Below are positions 25,701 to 39,500 of a stretch of 64,000 bases of DNA, piece by piece. A model generated the notes under the pieces. That model was not told where the DNA came from. It made no database searches and worked only from the letters and a program-made list of their open reading frames with translations. This DNA comes from Scortum barcoo (taxonomy: Eukaryota > Chordata > Actinopteri > Centrarchiformes > Terapontidae): positions 5,972,483-6,036,482 of the forward strand of contig CM041546.1 in assembly GCA_023238725.1 (NCBI GenBank). Reading direction: 5' to 3'. Each line of letters starts with the position of its first letter. The first letter of the stretch is position 1. Made by a program: the position numbers and the translations under genes.

Positions 25701-28700
25701 TTGAGTGCCTTTCGGGTTACACTCTGCTTGGAGATCCATCTCTCACATGTCTGCACGGAATCAGCAGGAACTGGAATCACCCCATACCTCGCTGTGAAGG
25801 TGACGGCCTTGAGCTTCTTATAAACACCGCCAGTGTTGTTCATGTGCTAAAAGAATAATGTCAAAAAGCAGAACTAAACCCTTCTTACTTTTGCTCTATC
25901 AAGACATAAATATTTCCTCCAAACAGTCTACATTTACAGTATCAAGAAATTCTATTTATCAGTCAGGAAATGCTTTTTCTTTGATATTTTTCTGCCACTG
26001 TTTCCACAAACTTAGTGTGAAAATATTTAGATAAATGGATACTGACAAATCCATGACAAAGTCATTCGTGCTACCTTCTGAGAGGCTGACTGAAGTAAAG
26101 ATGGAGATGCTTTTCTGTTGCCATTACCCGCTAAAAATAAGGTCTTTGAAGTTATTTTGAATTGGTGAAAGAAATTTCTTCAGTCTGCCTATAGTCCTGT
26201 CCTTTCTTCTAGCACATTAAAGCATCTGACTCACTTTTACCATTAACGTAGCACCACTTTACTGATCTATAAACTGATACGGCCCATTATAATGATATAT
26301 GGAGCATTTGCAAGTCTTTATTACAAAGCTGATTACGCCTGTGTCTGTTGTAAATTTCAAGGAGACTCCTCAAATGTTGCTCAGGTGTGATAAATTACGA
26401 CTTTCCTCTCATCGGTTAAGTGAAGCAGCAACATATGTTTCAGAGTTTGGTATTTGTCTGGAAAAGTGCTTTATAGTGCTGTTTTGCTCTGTAGATGCCA
26501 TATTGTCCGTGTTGAGTTTACAGTCCTTTTTTTGATCCCGAGGGCAGTGCTTTGGCTTTGACTCCCAGTTCAAAGTCCTAACACATTCCCTCTGAAGGGG
26601 CATGACGGGGGAGTTTTAGTGTCTCAACTACTCAGTGTCATCAAGTTCACGGTGACCAGTAAGCGTCCCCTGCAGTTGTATCTAACAGGTGCATCCCCCC
26701 CCCAGTACCTCAGCGATAACCCAATAACACACAGTTATGGTTTGTTTTATCAACAGTTAGTGGTGATACAACCATAAAAAGAAAGTTTTATGACTTGAGG
26801 TAAATCAAAGACTCTTTCTATTTTTATCCAGCTCTCTCTGACTTTCTTCCCTCCCTCCAGCTCTGTGTGGTGGAAATATAACATCCATGAATGGCACAAT
26901 TTACTCTCCTGGACACCCAGCCGAGTATCCGCACTTCCAGGACTGCATGTGGACCGTCAGAGTACCTCCTGGGTACGGCATCTACATCAATTTCTCTGTT
27001 ATTAATACAGAGCCAATCTATGACTACATTACTGTGTGGTAAGTACTTATTTCTCTTTCAGTACAACATTATTCATCATTCGAAAGCTCATGGCACACAC
27101 CAGGCACTGAAACAAACACTGTTTTCTGTATAAAGGGCTGAATACAGACTCCTATTAACAATTACTTTGCGGCTATCTCTCTCAATTAATACAGATGTTT
27201 GTTTAAGCTTCAGAAACCAATGACAGATTTTACAAATAATACCAAGCAATGAACCACAAAATGTATTATTGTTTTGTATCGTATTGGATGTTGCTAATCA
27301 AGAAGCTCCCAAAAGGTTTGATAAGAGAAGTTTTATTTCTAAAGGAAGAACAGGGCAGTATGTCAGGTTTTCAGAATAACAGTCTGTATCGGGGTAAGTA
27401 TTCTTCTTACTCATTGCAAACGCTGCACACAGTGGACCTAACAGCTGACAAAATGTTAATACCACAGGCCAGCTGGACAAGTTTTGCTCACAGCTTTTGA
27501 TGTGATCCCCATATTTGATGAGCCAACCCTCACCCGGATATGTTAACCTTTGTCTGGACATTTGTGGATAGATTTTTTTCTTTCCCTGACAACTTATTTC
27601 CTTACAGACCCTTGCTAAAACAGAATAGATAGTGGTTTGTGATGAAATAACAGAAACTGAATCACTGCGTGTCCCTCGCCCCCTAAAGTACTCACTAGAC
27701 TTATGGCAGATGTTTAACTCCGCTCCCCAGCGAGTGTTATGTAAAAAGACTAAAAATGTGTACAAGCCTGAAAACGTCAGCTGTGAGTTAAGTTAGTATG
27801 TAGCAACTTTAACTCTTGACAGATAATCGTACAGCAGTAAACTACTTTTTACTGCCTGCCTGTTATTACTCCAATCTCTCTCTCTCTCTCTGCCTCTCCT
27901 TCTCTTTCTGCCTTTCTGTAGCCTCTCTATAGTATAGTATGCCTCAGGCAGTCATGGAGCTGTCCTCATGGGTGATTGAGGAGGGAAATGCCTTGCAGCA
28001 TCTCGGGCTACCATTCACAGTATGGAAGGAGGGAGCTACCAGCAGTACAGTTTTCAAATGAAATAGCACATAAACAATCGGTCCCCTGATGGTAACATTT
28101 CATTTCCCTCCCTGACTGCCATCTCCCATTTTGCTGGTGATTCTGAAATGAAACTGCATTTAGATTTTTTTAATATATGAGATATTAAAGGTACACACAC
28201 ATACAAAGCAGCATTTAATGTACATCATTCAGGTGAAGAGGCCTGCAGCTACCTGCCTGAAAGTGCTAGTAATTAAATTTCTATTTTACAGAAATACCTG
28301 TTATATATGTTTGGGTCATGAGCAGAGGTACTTCAGGGTAGTCAGTAGTTAATGCTTGGATCATAAATGGTTTCACTAAAAAGCTCTATTATCCCAAAGT
28401 AATCCATCCATCTATTCATCTTAGGATGTTTATTTGCTTGAATTCAACTCAAGGTCCTTTTGATGATAGAGCACTGCACATTCAGGCACTTGTTACCTCA
28501 GAGATCAACTCCAGTCCTACAATACCAGTGAATAAGGACCTCCAATAATGGGTCTGCTGTCTGTTCCTCCATCTCAGTGTAAAACTGAAGGAGGCTTTTG
28601 AGATTTTAGCTCAGAAACTTTGGAATTCAGTTAAGATCTGTTGACACTGTGATACTGTGATATAAACCAGCCTAAGGGCCATTTGTTTACCTATTTTTGT

Positions 28701-30466
28701 GTAATTTTTCAATTTATTTCAATTTTGTGGTGTTTTGTGACTGCGTGTATGTTGGTTGTCATTTATTTTTATTTTTTAATTACTTTGGGAAGTCTCTGCT
28801 TGAAAGTTACTATATAAATAGTTATTTATAGACTTAATTTCCAGAATTATTCAAATTAGAAACAATATGTTATATGGGAATGCCTGTTTTTGGCTAATCA
28901 AGTGAATTTGATTCCTGGAAAATGAAGGTGTATCATCAAGCAGATCCAAAAATCCAGTCCAGTCCAGTATTACCATAAATTAGACCTTATTAGCTCATTG
29001 AATTACAACATTGGTCTCAGTATCAAAATAAAGATAATAATGGGTCTAGCGACTTCATTAGGAACGGTACAGAACATCTCTGCATGTTGCCAAATCTCAA
29101 TCATCTCATAGTATGTATACTGTCACATTGGCCAACCCTACATCTATCTGTCATTTTCCTCCATTTCCCTCCAGCCCTACCTGGGGGATCCTGAGGTCTA
29201 CCCACCACAGCTGGATTATAGTATAAGCATGTTCTGGGTCAGCCCCCGGGGTCTCCTCCCAGCTGGATGTACCTGTAGCTCCACAGGAAGGTGTCCCAGA
29301 GGCATCCTAATTAGATGTCTGAACTACCTCAACTAGCTCTTTCCAGGAGGAGCAGTAGAGCAGCAGGTCTACTCCGAGCTCCTCCCAAATATCCAGCTCA
29401 CTGTGTGACCCCAACGTGCACAGGCAGCTTATTTCAGCTCTTTGTATCTGTAAATTGAGAACTTCACCTTTAGGCTTAGCTCCATTTTCAACATGACATT
29501 TCAGTACTATGCCACTTGTCAGTTTTACTCTGTAGCGTACCCTCATTTGAGAACAAGGCCCATAGATACTTAAACTCTTTCACTTGAGGCCACAGCCCCA
29601 ACTGCTGCTATCCATGAGATGTGTCAGACACGACAGGCTGACAACATTCAGGGCCTTCAGCGTATCTGCGTGAATTTCATCAACCATTTCAGTGACTGTT
29701 TCTGCCCTAACTTCTTATTTAGTTTCTGTTTTGTAATTTATAGGTGCCTGAAGCAACTGGAAGACTTGTTTCTGTCACTCGAAATTACATATTACTGTCG
29801 CCACATCTTGATTGTGTTATGACATCGTAGTGTAAATCAATTTAGTTTAGACATGCCATTAAAGAGGAGATGCACTGCCATGCACTGTAACCAGAGTAAT
29901 GTAGATATGTAGATGTACTCCCATGGTATTATCCATCCTTCACAGATAATAGGCTATTCTCTTTACTAGACATTTAGGGTGAAGATCAAAAAGGTCATTA
30001 CGATTCAATTAAAATTAGATTCCCAAGGCTACCGTTCCTTATACATCATGTTATTAAGAGTTTTAGGCTGAAGCCTAGTGATAATCATACACCCTCATTA
30101 TATACACATATGTACAGAATATTAATATTCCAATTAAATGTAGTGGCATGTTTTGCGAAACAAAGGGATTTTGGATTTTGCTATTTTTTTCTGAATTCTA
30201 TATCATTGATTTTTTTTTCCCCCCCAAATAAAACTTTATTCCCCATCAATATGTAACGTAGCTGGAGGGGGCAAAAGTTTTAGTACCATACTGCCTCATC
30301 AGTTAACATATACTCAAGTTATACTTTGACACTGTTGATTAATGTGAAACTTTTTCTCAGATAGTCAGGATGACTGCTGGGTTCACAAGACTGCTCGGGG
30401 ATAACTAGACCTGCTCTTTGATCCCAGAAAGTTATTACTGGTGTTTATTCATTGATCATTTGCTCA

Positions 30467-30505
<39 letters not shown>

Positions 30506-33500
30506 CCCTCCACCCCGACCCCCACCACCCTCTCCTCCCCCTGTACGTCGGTATCAGGGATGGACCACCCGACCAAGCCCTCGCCTCAGATTGGTCAGTT
30601 CAGCGGCAACTCCGTACAGGACGGCGTGTCCACTACCGCCAATCAGATCCTCATCAAGTTCCACAGTGACTTCAGCACCAGTGGCTTCTTCTTCGTGCTG
30701 CAGTATTACGGTAACCTCCGCTTTGATACCTGCTAAGTAAAGACCTTGTTCCCTGCTGCTGTAAAGACCCTTGTTCATTTGATCTCCACTATGCTGTGAC
30801 CCCGCCGTAGTAATGAAGATGTCAAGAGAACAGTGGGATATTGTCTCTGTGTTTCTATTATTGGAGCGCCCTTTCTTTATCTCTTTTTTATGAGTTGGTA
30901 TTTGGCCTTTCTCATTTTTGCTACATGGTATTGCTTCCAGTTCTGTGTAAGGATAAATAATGAATGCCGTCTTACGCCTTTTTTTTTTTCCCCTGCACTA
31001 TTAAAATGCCCCTTATAAAAGAAGCTGATTAATAATAAAATGTCCCCGATCTCAACTAAATTAGTGATTGGTTTTTGATGATCACGAACAGTGAAAGGTG
31101 GCAATTTATGGTCTAATCAAGTCTCAGTATGATGAGAGACTAAAGAATGTGCTTGCTGCAGTTGAGCAAAAAAATACATGTACACACACTCCCTCGCTCT
31201 CTCTCTCTTTTTACTTGAGTGCACACAAACACTGCTGCAGATTCCGGTATTTGTCCTCTCGCCAACAGCATACCAGCTGAGAACATGTCAGCCACCCCCT
31301 CCTGTCGCCAACGCCACCGTCCTAACTGATGATGACGAGTTTGAAATAGGTTTGTCTTATTTTATTTTGCTTGTTTACTGGCCAGGGACAATGCGTAATA
31401 AAATAAATTTGCACCAGACATAAGGTTATTTGCTTGGACAGCCCTGGGACAGAGGGACAGAGGGAAGAAATAGGAATAGACGTATCAAATGGTTTTAGCC
31501 ATTCATTCATTCATTCATTCTCCGGTGAGTGCAATCCTTCGTCTGTTAATTGAAATCAGTGTTTGGATGTTGATATGTTTGCTGTTAGTCTTTATTTTTA
31601 CTGTCATCCTACATTTATTTGTGGATTTATTCATCTCTCTCTCTCCATTTTACAAGTTGACGCAGCTTTTCCTGTAGTAAATATTCCTTTGAGCTTTTAC
31701 AGACAGGTGACAAATTAAAGGAAAAGCCAACATGTTCAGTGTTTTGATGATGGTGGCGGAGAGCGCCAAGTGTGTAACAAGTTGGTCTAAAACCTGCAAA
31801 GATTATAGAATATAATTGACATCTTCAAACTACTTTAACCATTCAGTGACCCTTCCTGACCCAGTGATGCAAGCGTGGTCCCCACTGGAAGAGACTTTAT
31901 TAATCGGGTTCTAAATGTTTGATTTAAGTGATCACTCAGAATAACTTTCTATTGATTTGCATCACGTATATCCACCTATAAGGAGTCCTTAGCATTTGAT
32001 ATGTTTCTCCACTCTTGTATTCAGTTTTTCCTTTGATTTGTCGCCTGTGTGTACATTTTTCTTTAATACTACCACTGGACAGATTATTTTTGTGACCTTC
32101 ACTATCTCATTCAACCTGCAATATGTATTTTGTCTCTCTTCTTTATTTCTTTGCTCTTTACTCTTCCTTCATATATTTCTTTCCTTTATTTTGAGTTTTT
32201 CCATCTAGTCAGGGCTCTGTGCAATGAAATATTAATTTGAGGGCAAAACTAATTAGCTCTCCATATAAGCTGTTTGTATTTTCAGTGTTCAGAAGTGAAT
32301 CAGAAGTGGAAATCATGTGGCTAGCGGCTGCCTTATTTCGTGTCTCTGTAATTTTGATTTCATATGAGTGTGTGCGTGTGTGTTTGTGTGCAAGTTTGCA
32401 TCTCTGTAATGTAATGAAGTGCCTTCACTACTCCAGCTAGCTAAGGGGATGTCAATCTTCATTAGAAAATGTGTTGTTGATTACTGTTTCAAGTGCTGGT
32501 ACTGAGGAGCCTTTTACTAACATAGCTCTGGGTGATGTGTGTGTGTGTACGCGCTTGTGGTTGGGTGGCGGGTGAATGTTTTTCATGTCCACTCTGCGCC
32601 TATGTGTGTGTGTTTGTATGATTGCGGGTGTAAATGACCTCACAGGGGACATTATTCGGTACTCGTGCCTGCCAGGCTTCACCTTGGTGGGCAGCGAGAT
32701 TCTGACCTGTCGACTCGGGGAGCGGCTGCAGATGGATGGACCCCCACCGGTCTGTCAAGGTTGGTTTAATTCAAAGTGTGTTTCTGAGTCTCACAATGTA
32801 CTTTCCGATATTGCACTTGCATTTATGTGCACATGTATCTGTGTTCAGTTATGTGAGCTGGATGCCACTTTGCCAAGTTTGGTTGCAGTCAGCAGCGCCC
32901 ACTATTGATGCATCATTTAACAGACTGCCAGCGGAGCCTCCTGCAGCAGCCTGCAGTAGCATCTCTATTCTCATTTATCAAGACTCACAGAGTTGGAATA
33001 CCACTGACCCAAGATCATAGACATCTGCTCACCAAGGACCAGCTCCCAGCGTGAAATAGATAACAGATTAGCAGGTTTCACTGACAACTGTTCTTTTTTT
33101 TTTTTGCATCAAGGTAGACAGAGGTTAGTCACAGCTTCTTTTTTTTTTTTTTTATAGAAAGAGATTGGAGCTCATATTCTACCCTTTAATCCCTGCTTGA
33201 ATGGCTGCATGGGTTTGATTGATGTTTGCACCCATGTTCTTTCAGAAGATGGATTTTCAAACAAGAAGCAAAGGAAAAGAAATGTCTGTGTTGTTTGCAT
33301 CAGAGATTTTGTTTAGACCAAAAAACAAATGCCATCAGCCTGCCTGTCGTGCCAATACATCTCCGACACAGACAACAGAGCGCTCTGAAACCTCTTATTC
33401 CCCGTGGATAGGCGTCTTTTGAAGTGCCCTCAAGTCCTTTGTCTACAAGTCTTGAGCTGATGAGCATTTCTGTCTTTTTATTTCCAGAAACTATGAGTAA

Positions 33501-36500
33501 TCGCATTGGACGTGTGATCAAGGCAAGACAGATACTCGACAAACCCAAAGCCTGCATTCATAAAGCTTCTCAGAATAGGACTAGCGATTTGGAACCTATT
33601 TGCTCATCCCTGGCTGTTATTATTTGATGTCTGACATGATATCTTGGTTTCTTCCCCTGTAGCTGTTTTGCTGCCGACATTGTTTTGCTCTTTCAAGTAA
33701 GAATTTGGCCGACTTCATTTTTGGTGTATGGAAAGTGCCACAAGTAAGGCAACAGATGGTAATGGCAAAGCTCAAGTCGAGTGACCTGAACCGGTGATCC
33801 AGGATGTGGAAGCCACTTGTATTCTTATACTTAATTCATAAAGTCTACTTGCAGCGTTGCCAGCGAATAGTTCTATTACTGTACGCACAAGGGTTAGAGA
33901 CCAAAAGCGTGGCAATTTCATCAAATTTGCACATATATCGGTGTGTGCGTGGGAGCCCTGAAAACAACAGGGCTTACCTTTACTTGTGCTGCATCGGGGC
34001 TACCTGGCATTTTTCACAATAAATAATTTATTAAAGCAGGAGTATGAAGTCCTGGAGCGTTTTAATAGCTTGTTCGACAGTGCAGTGTAAAGAAAGATAC
34101 AGAGAAGAAGGAAAGCTTCATTGCATGCTTTCATTCTGCGTCACACCTGTCTGGCATACAGATGAACAGTCGCATTAATGGAGTGAAGTGCTTTCCAGTC
34201 ATTTACTCCACTGTTTGTTTGAAAGTGACCAAATTAGCAGATCAGCAACAGTGGGAATAGTTTGAAATAATTGTTTGTGTGTTTCTTCGGTGCCAAGTGA
34301 GGGCAGTCATTCACTTGAGTACTGGAAGATATTCCAAGCTCTCTCGTTATGTTGGTCCTGCCAACTCACCTTCTCATGTGTTACTGACTACACAGAGCTC
34401 TGCCAAGACCAACTAGCTCCTCTCAGCTCAAACTCACGTACTGTACTTGAAATAAATTCACCGGCTTTCATTCGAGTGGCTAAATTAACCTGCCAAATCC
34501 AGATGGACAAAGCGCGTTGGGACTATTCTGGTAGAACACGATACTGTTTTTCAATTGTTTTCTCGTCCAAGGCAATTAATCATATACCAGAAATTGAGAT
34601 GTTTTAGACTATTTGGACAGCACATACTCTAATACGTAATTGTAAATTGTATTGTGCCTCTTAGTCAGGTTATACCAAATAGATAACCAAGCAAATTGAA
34701 TATTTTATATAAAAAAACATTTGAGAAGAGACATAATGAGTCTAACAAAGACGTTAAAATCCACATTAAAAATGAGCATGAACATGAAAATAGAGTAAAA
34801 AATGCACAGTAAAATGTGTACTGTATGTGATGGGCATACCTAAAGTGTGAAACAAAATGTGTCATCATATAAAGCTTGATCGAGCAGCTCCTGAAAACCT
34901 GCCGCGAGCACTAAATTGGCGTAGTTAGGACAATTTCAGGACGTCTGGGTTAGTATTTCGTTGTTTGACATTTTCATGGATCACCTCATTATTGTAGTCA
35001 AGAATTCATTACATTTTTTTGTGTTGGATATGTTATGTCCTTGTGCCACCTCTAGCATGAAACTAATTGCTCTCCTTGGGACATGTAAAGTTGAACTTGA
35101 TTTGAGTTGACCTGCTATTCACATCCAAGAGACTGCTACAGTAAGCTTGTAAAAGGGCCATTTCCTGTCGGCAGCTTGCCGATGGGGCAGGAAAAAGTAT
35201 TCTCCTGTGTTCCTGCGATTCCGCTTTTGTTTGCTGTCAACGCTTCTGTTAATTGTCATTTTATGCTTATAAGATAACACTGAAACGTCCTTGCTTGGCT
35301 TTGCAATTTTACCCCTAAATACCCCTGCTTTTTAATATATTTCCCCAGGCTCTGTCTTTATGAAAGCCTATGAGGAAGGTTATGCAGTAGCTTTGATCAA
35401 GGATAGAGCCACAATTGAGTTGACTGCTGTGTTTGTTGGTAAACCATCTGCCACATTGAGGTTGAGTCGAACCCATTAAACGTTGTCATATCGATCTTCA
35501 CATTCCCACTGATTTTCACGTCTTTCATAAGATGTAATGACTATTATTCCTGCTCTTACGTCATCCTTTCTAGACTTATGTAAGCTTTATCGTATCATGT
35601 CTCTGGGGCCGACAATGTGGCACAGTCATTGTTATGATATTGTCATTTCATACGCCTGCACAGTGTGCCGAGCAAAAAAAAAAAGAACAGTTAGTCTTTT
35701 GATGGAGGAATTATCAAGACAGTCTTGGAGTGTTTGCAAGATTTAGCAAATGCCAACTCCAGTGAATGCTTGCCATTATAGCTAATTACTTTATGTAAGG
35801 ATCTCTCCACACAGTGCATGATATTAGTAGTTTCAGTAGTTACCTGGATGTAACTCATAAGCTAAGGATGGTTGTTGAATATACAGATTCACTGTTTAAT
35901 GATGATTCACTTGAGATGTGATGCTAATTCTGATCTAAAGTTAAATTAGAAATACCAGGAGACTATAATGTCATGTTTACAGGGTTTTTTTCTATAATGA
36001 ATTGGATTCAAGATGTGATTTTTTTTTTTTTTATTTGGTTTGTTGTATTTGTTATCTGCTTTTACAATAATATTCCAGCCAGTATGGTAATAGCTGTACT
36101 TTAGCTGCCTTGCGTTTTTTGTTACACAAAGGTACAGAGGTCTACATTTGTACTATAGCAAAGCCAGCATATGAATACACTGTTCAGTCTGCTTTCAGGG
36201 GAGCTTCCTATCCTTATCATGGTTGTTTAAAAACCCATCCTGTGAAGTAGCAGTATTGAAGTGTCTGAAACAGTTTTATGCCTCTCGTGATTCATTTTTT
36301 TTAATCCCTGCACCTAAAGTTTGAGGCAAAGTAGTTTAAGCCACAGCTGTGCTTGCTGGATAGAGCGTTTGTTGCCTAGCAACGTTAGCTTATTAAACAA
36401 GTATTGGGGGCTCAATTATTTCAATAACAAACTCTTACCAGATAGATGGCTCCATGTACAGTGGATTAGATCTTGTCAGCGGAGTCAAATTCACGTGTAT

Positions 36501-39500
36501 CTTAAAGCTATCCAATATGGTGCAGGGATTGCATGGAGTGCTGCAGGGAATGGGAATTTACAGTGTATAACCATTTTTTTTTAGCTTGGTAACTTACAAA
36601 ATGTGTAGGAAAATAATGTGCAATTGAAATTAACAGTTGTTGTTAGCAGTTACTTAATTTCATTATTATTTCACTCATTATTTCACACCTTGAAGTTGAA
36701 TTTCTCTTGGCTCTGTGACGAGTATTCCCACTGGAATCGGTAGAAAGCTGAGGTAGCCATGTGAACTGATGATCCCAGTCTGAACTCCATCATATCACCA
36801 GTGAGAGTCGTAACTCTCTTGCCAAAATTGAGCGCTACAGATCTTGTTTTTCATCTCAAATGCAAAATCAAGTCTCTCAGCCGTGTAGAAAAGTACAGAG
36901 ACTCCTTTTTCTTTCTGGGCTATAGAATGTAAGTTTTTAAAATAACTAAAAATAAAATTATTTGAATTAAAACTGAAACTGGCCAAAAATTACTGAGTAC
37001 TGACCTCACTCAGTACCACTCACCACTTTGAAGTATACCCTTGTGACATCAGTGTGTTTCACCCCTGTAGCCTGTCAAATATATGAATATGCATTGTTAT
37101 AATTTCCATAGATTCAGAAGTGTCTGTTCTTGAAGAAATTCAGCCTCCACATTGCTCTGTGGGCACTGTCTAATGTAGAGTTGGTTAGCTCTCTCTCCCA
37201 TTACAGAGCCTATAAAATAGAAGAAAGCGCGGTGATTGGAAATACGTAGAGATGTAATACAGCTCTAAGAAATGCAAAAATGCAGCTGATCAGGAAATTC
37301 TTCATACGACCACGCACAGGAAAATATTGATCATGTTTCTCTAAAACTGTCAAGCAATGGTAGCGAAGAAATATTGCTATTTCATATTAAATTGCTATTT
37401 TGATTTATTTTCTGAATAGATTGAGTTGAGATTTGCAACCTCGCGGTTTTGGAAATCGTATCGGTTTTCTTTGAGCCAAAAGTTGTTCTAGTTGAAACTT
37501 CTGCTGCGACTCGCCAGCGGCAATATTCGTACCGCTTTGTGTTACAACTCTTTGCTCCTGCCTTTTTTTTTTTCTTGATATATGTGCAATTGTTTCCAGT
37601 GACCTTTTTATCTGAAACAGTTGTTCGCATTAACCTTTTATGTGCATCATGTTTCTTCACTAGTGGCCCAAAAGAGAAACTTCTGTTACCAGCAGAAAAG
37701 GAAAAAGAAAAAAAACAGGACTGTCATTATTTCAGACATGCCGACGTACAGGAATTGAAGGCAATGCTCTGAGAACATACACATAAACCCATACACACAC
37801 ACAGCCTAACACGCATACCATTTTTCCATACAAAGTTAGCTGTCTCACCTACTGAGTATTATTATTTGATAGATTGATATCAGGGGGAGCTCGGTGACAA
37901 TGGCAAGCTCACCAGCTCAGCCCTAAGGTGCAATATCAGTCTGGCTGAAATGTAATTGTTTCAGGACTAGTTCTTTTTTTCAGTGTAATTTCTGCTGTCA
38001 CAGTGGCGCATTCCTGTCTTCCCTTCCCCACCTCATCTCGCCTTTTCTCTAATTCTGCCTTCTCCTATTCCTCTATTTATTCTGTTTTATGCCTCCACTG
38101 GGTTTTCATCTCCTTCTTTCCTCCACCCTCTGTTCCTTCTTCTCCTCTCTCTTTCTCTGTTGTTCCCTGCCTGTCTCTCCTCTGCCTTCCTCTAACTACG
38201 CCCTATCCTTATCCTGTTTCTCTCTCACAGTTCAATGTCCAGCACACGAGGTGCGATTTGACTCAACGGGGGTGATCTTGAGTCCAGGCTACCCCGACAA
38301 CTACCCCAATCTCCAGATGTGCTCCTGGCTGATCAACGTGGAGAAGGGTTACAACATCACTCTGCACTTTGAACTCTTCCAGACAGAAAAGGAGTTTGAC
38401 ATCTTGGAAATATTTGATGGTGGGTCCTGCTGGAATTTTGGTGTTTGTGCTCTTTGGTAAAAATTTAGAAGGCAAGATACAAAAAAACGTTACTTAATGG
38501 AAATTATTGATGTGTTCGTCTCGTGTTGTGAATTTTAGTGCTTCTGAGTAAAAGATTTATTCTCATTCTTTTGTTTCGCACCACTTTCAGCTTTCGGTCA
38601 TGTTCTGACTGTGTTGTCTCAGAGCTGAAAGCCTGATTTTTGATTCCACTAGTGTTCAGTAAAATAAATCTTACTGTGTGGTTGATGATTCAGTTTCATT
38701 CACAAATCAGTTTGATATTTGGTCATTTGTTCTCACTATCATATCTGCGATCAGTGCCATTTATTCCAAAAGAAGTTGAAAATGCATGTCCACATTTGTT
38801 CACATTAATGCTTATGTTTTTGCTTGATGCTTGATAATTTTTTCTGGGATTACGTGTGTGTGTTTGCGTGCCTCTGTCTGTATCTCTGTGTTCAGGTCCC
38901 AACATCTACAGCCAGAGTCTGGCATCGCTCAGCGGCGACATTGAAACACCCTTCAGCCTGACCACCACGGGCCACCAGCTCCTGCTGCGCTGGTCCTCCG
39001 ACCACGGCACCAACAGACGCGGCTTCCACATCAGATACGTGGGTGAGTATCAAAGTATGTATCCAGCTTATGATCATATTCTCTTTTTATAACAGCTGTT
39101 TGAACATATGTTGTCTCTAAACTACAGAAAAGTGATAAAAGTCATGGGTTTACAATTCGGGGATTTATATTTTAGGTACCACGTGGAGAGACTTCAATTG
39201 AACAAATGATAACACTCCATAGGCAAAAATATTCTCTGCTGCAGCTGCTGTACATTACTGTGGATATGATGCGACCCCATGATTTTTATCACTGTGTGCT
39301 GTGATTGTTTCAGGGTATTATTTATTAATATTTTAATATCTATTCATTTTCACTTTAAATTTCTGCAAAAATGTTAATGGCTCACAATAGGAGATGTTTT
39401 TACACGCAAAGAGCAGGGGGCAAAAAGAAAGTCACTGGAAGGCTTCCATGCTGTTTTGCACTCCTTAATTAAAAAAAAAAAAAAAACTTTTAAATTCTTA

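Larger units (their letters stand above)
27039..30557. other. intron within CUB13
   Basis: 3519 bases. It holds a LINE coding remnant at 29174-29546, a TC run near 27877-27890 and a long CT run just before the acceptor. The 155-codon minus-strand open frame at 27298-27765 has no recognisable domain. Confidence 0.75.

Noticed and set aside
27298..27765. 155-codon minus-strand open frame
   Set aside because: No domain, no splice context and ordinary intron composition; a chance open frame.
27877..27921. Pyrimidine tract with AG resembling a splice acceptor
   Set aside because: No CUB or Sushi peptide follows in any frame, and CUB13 is fully accounted for by its two exons.
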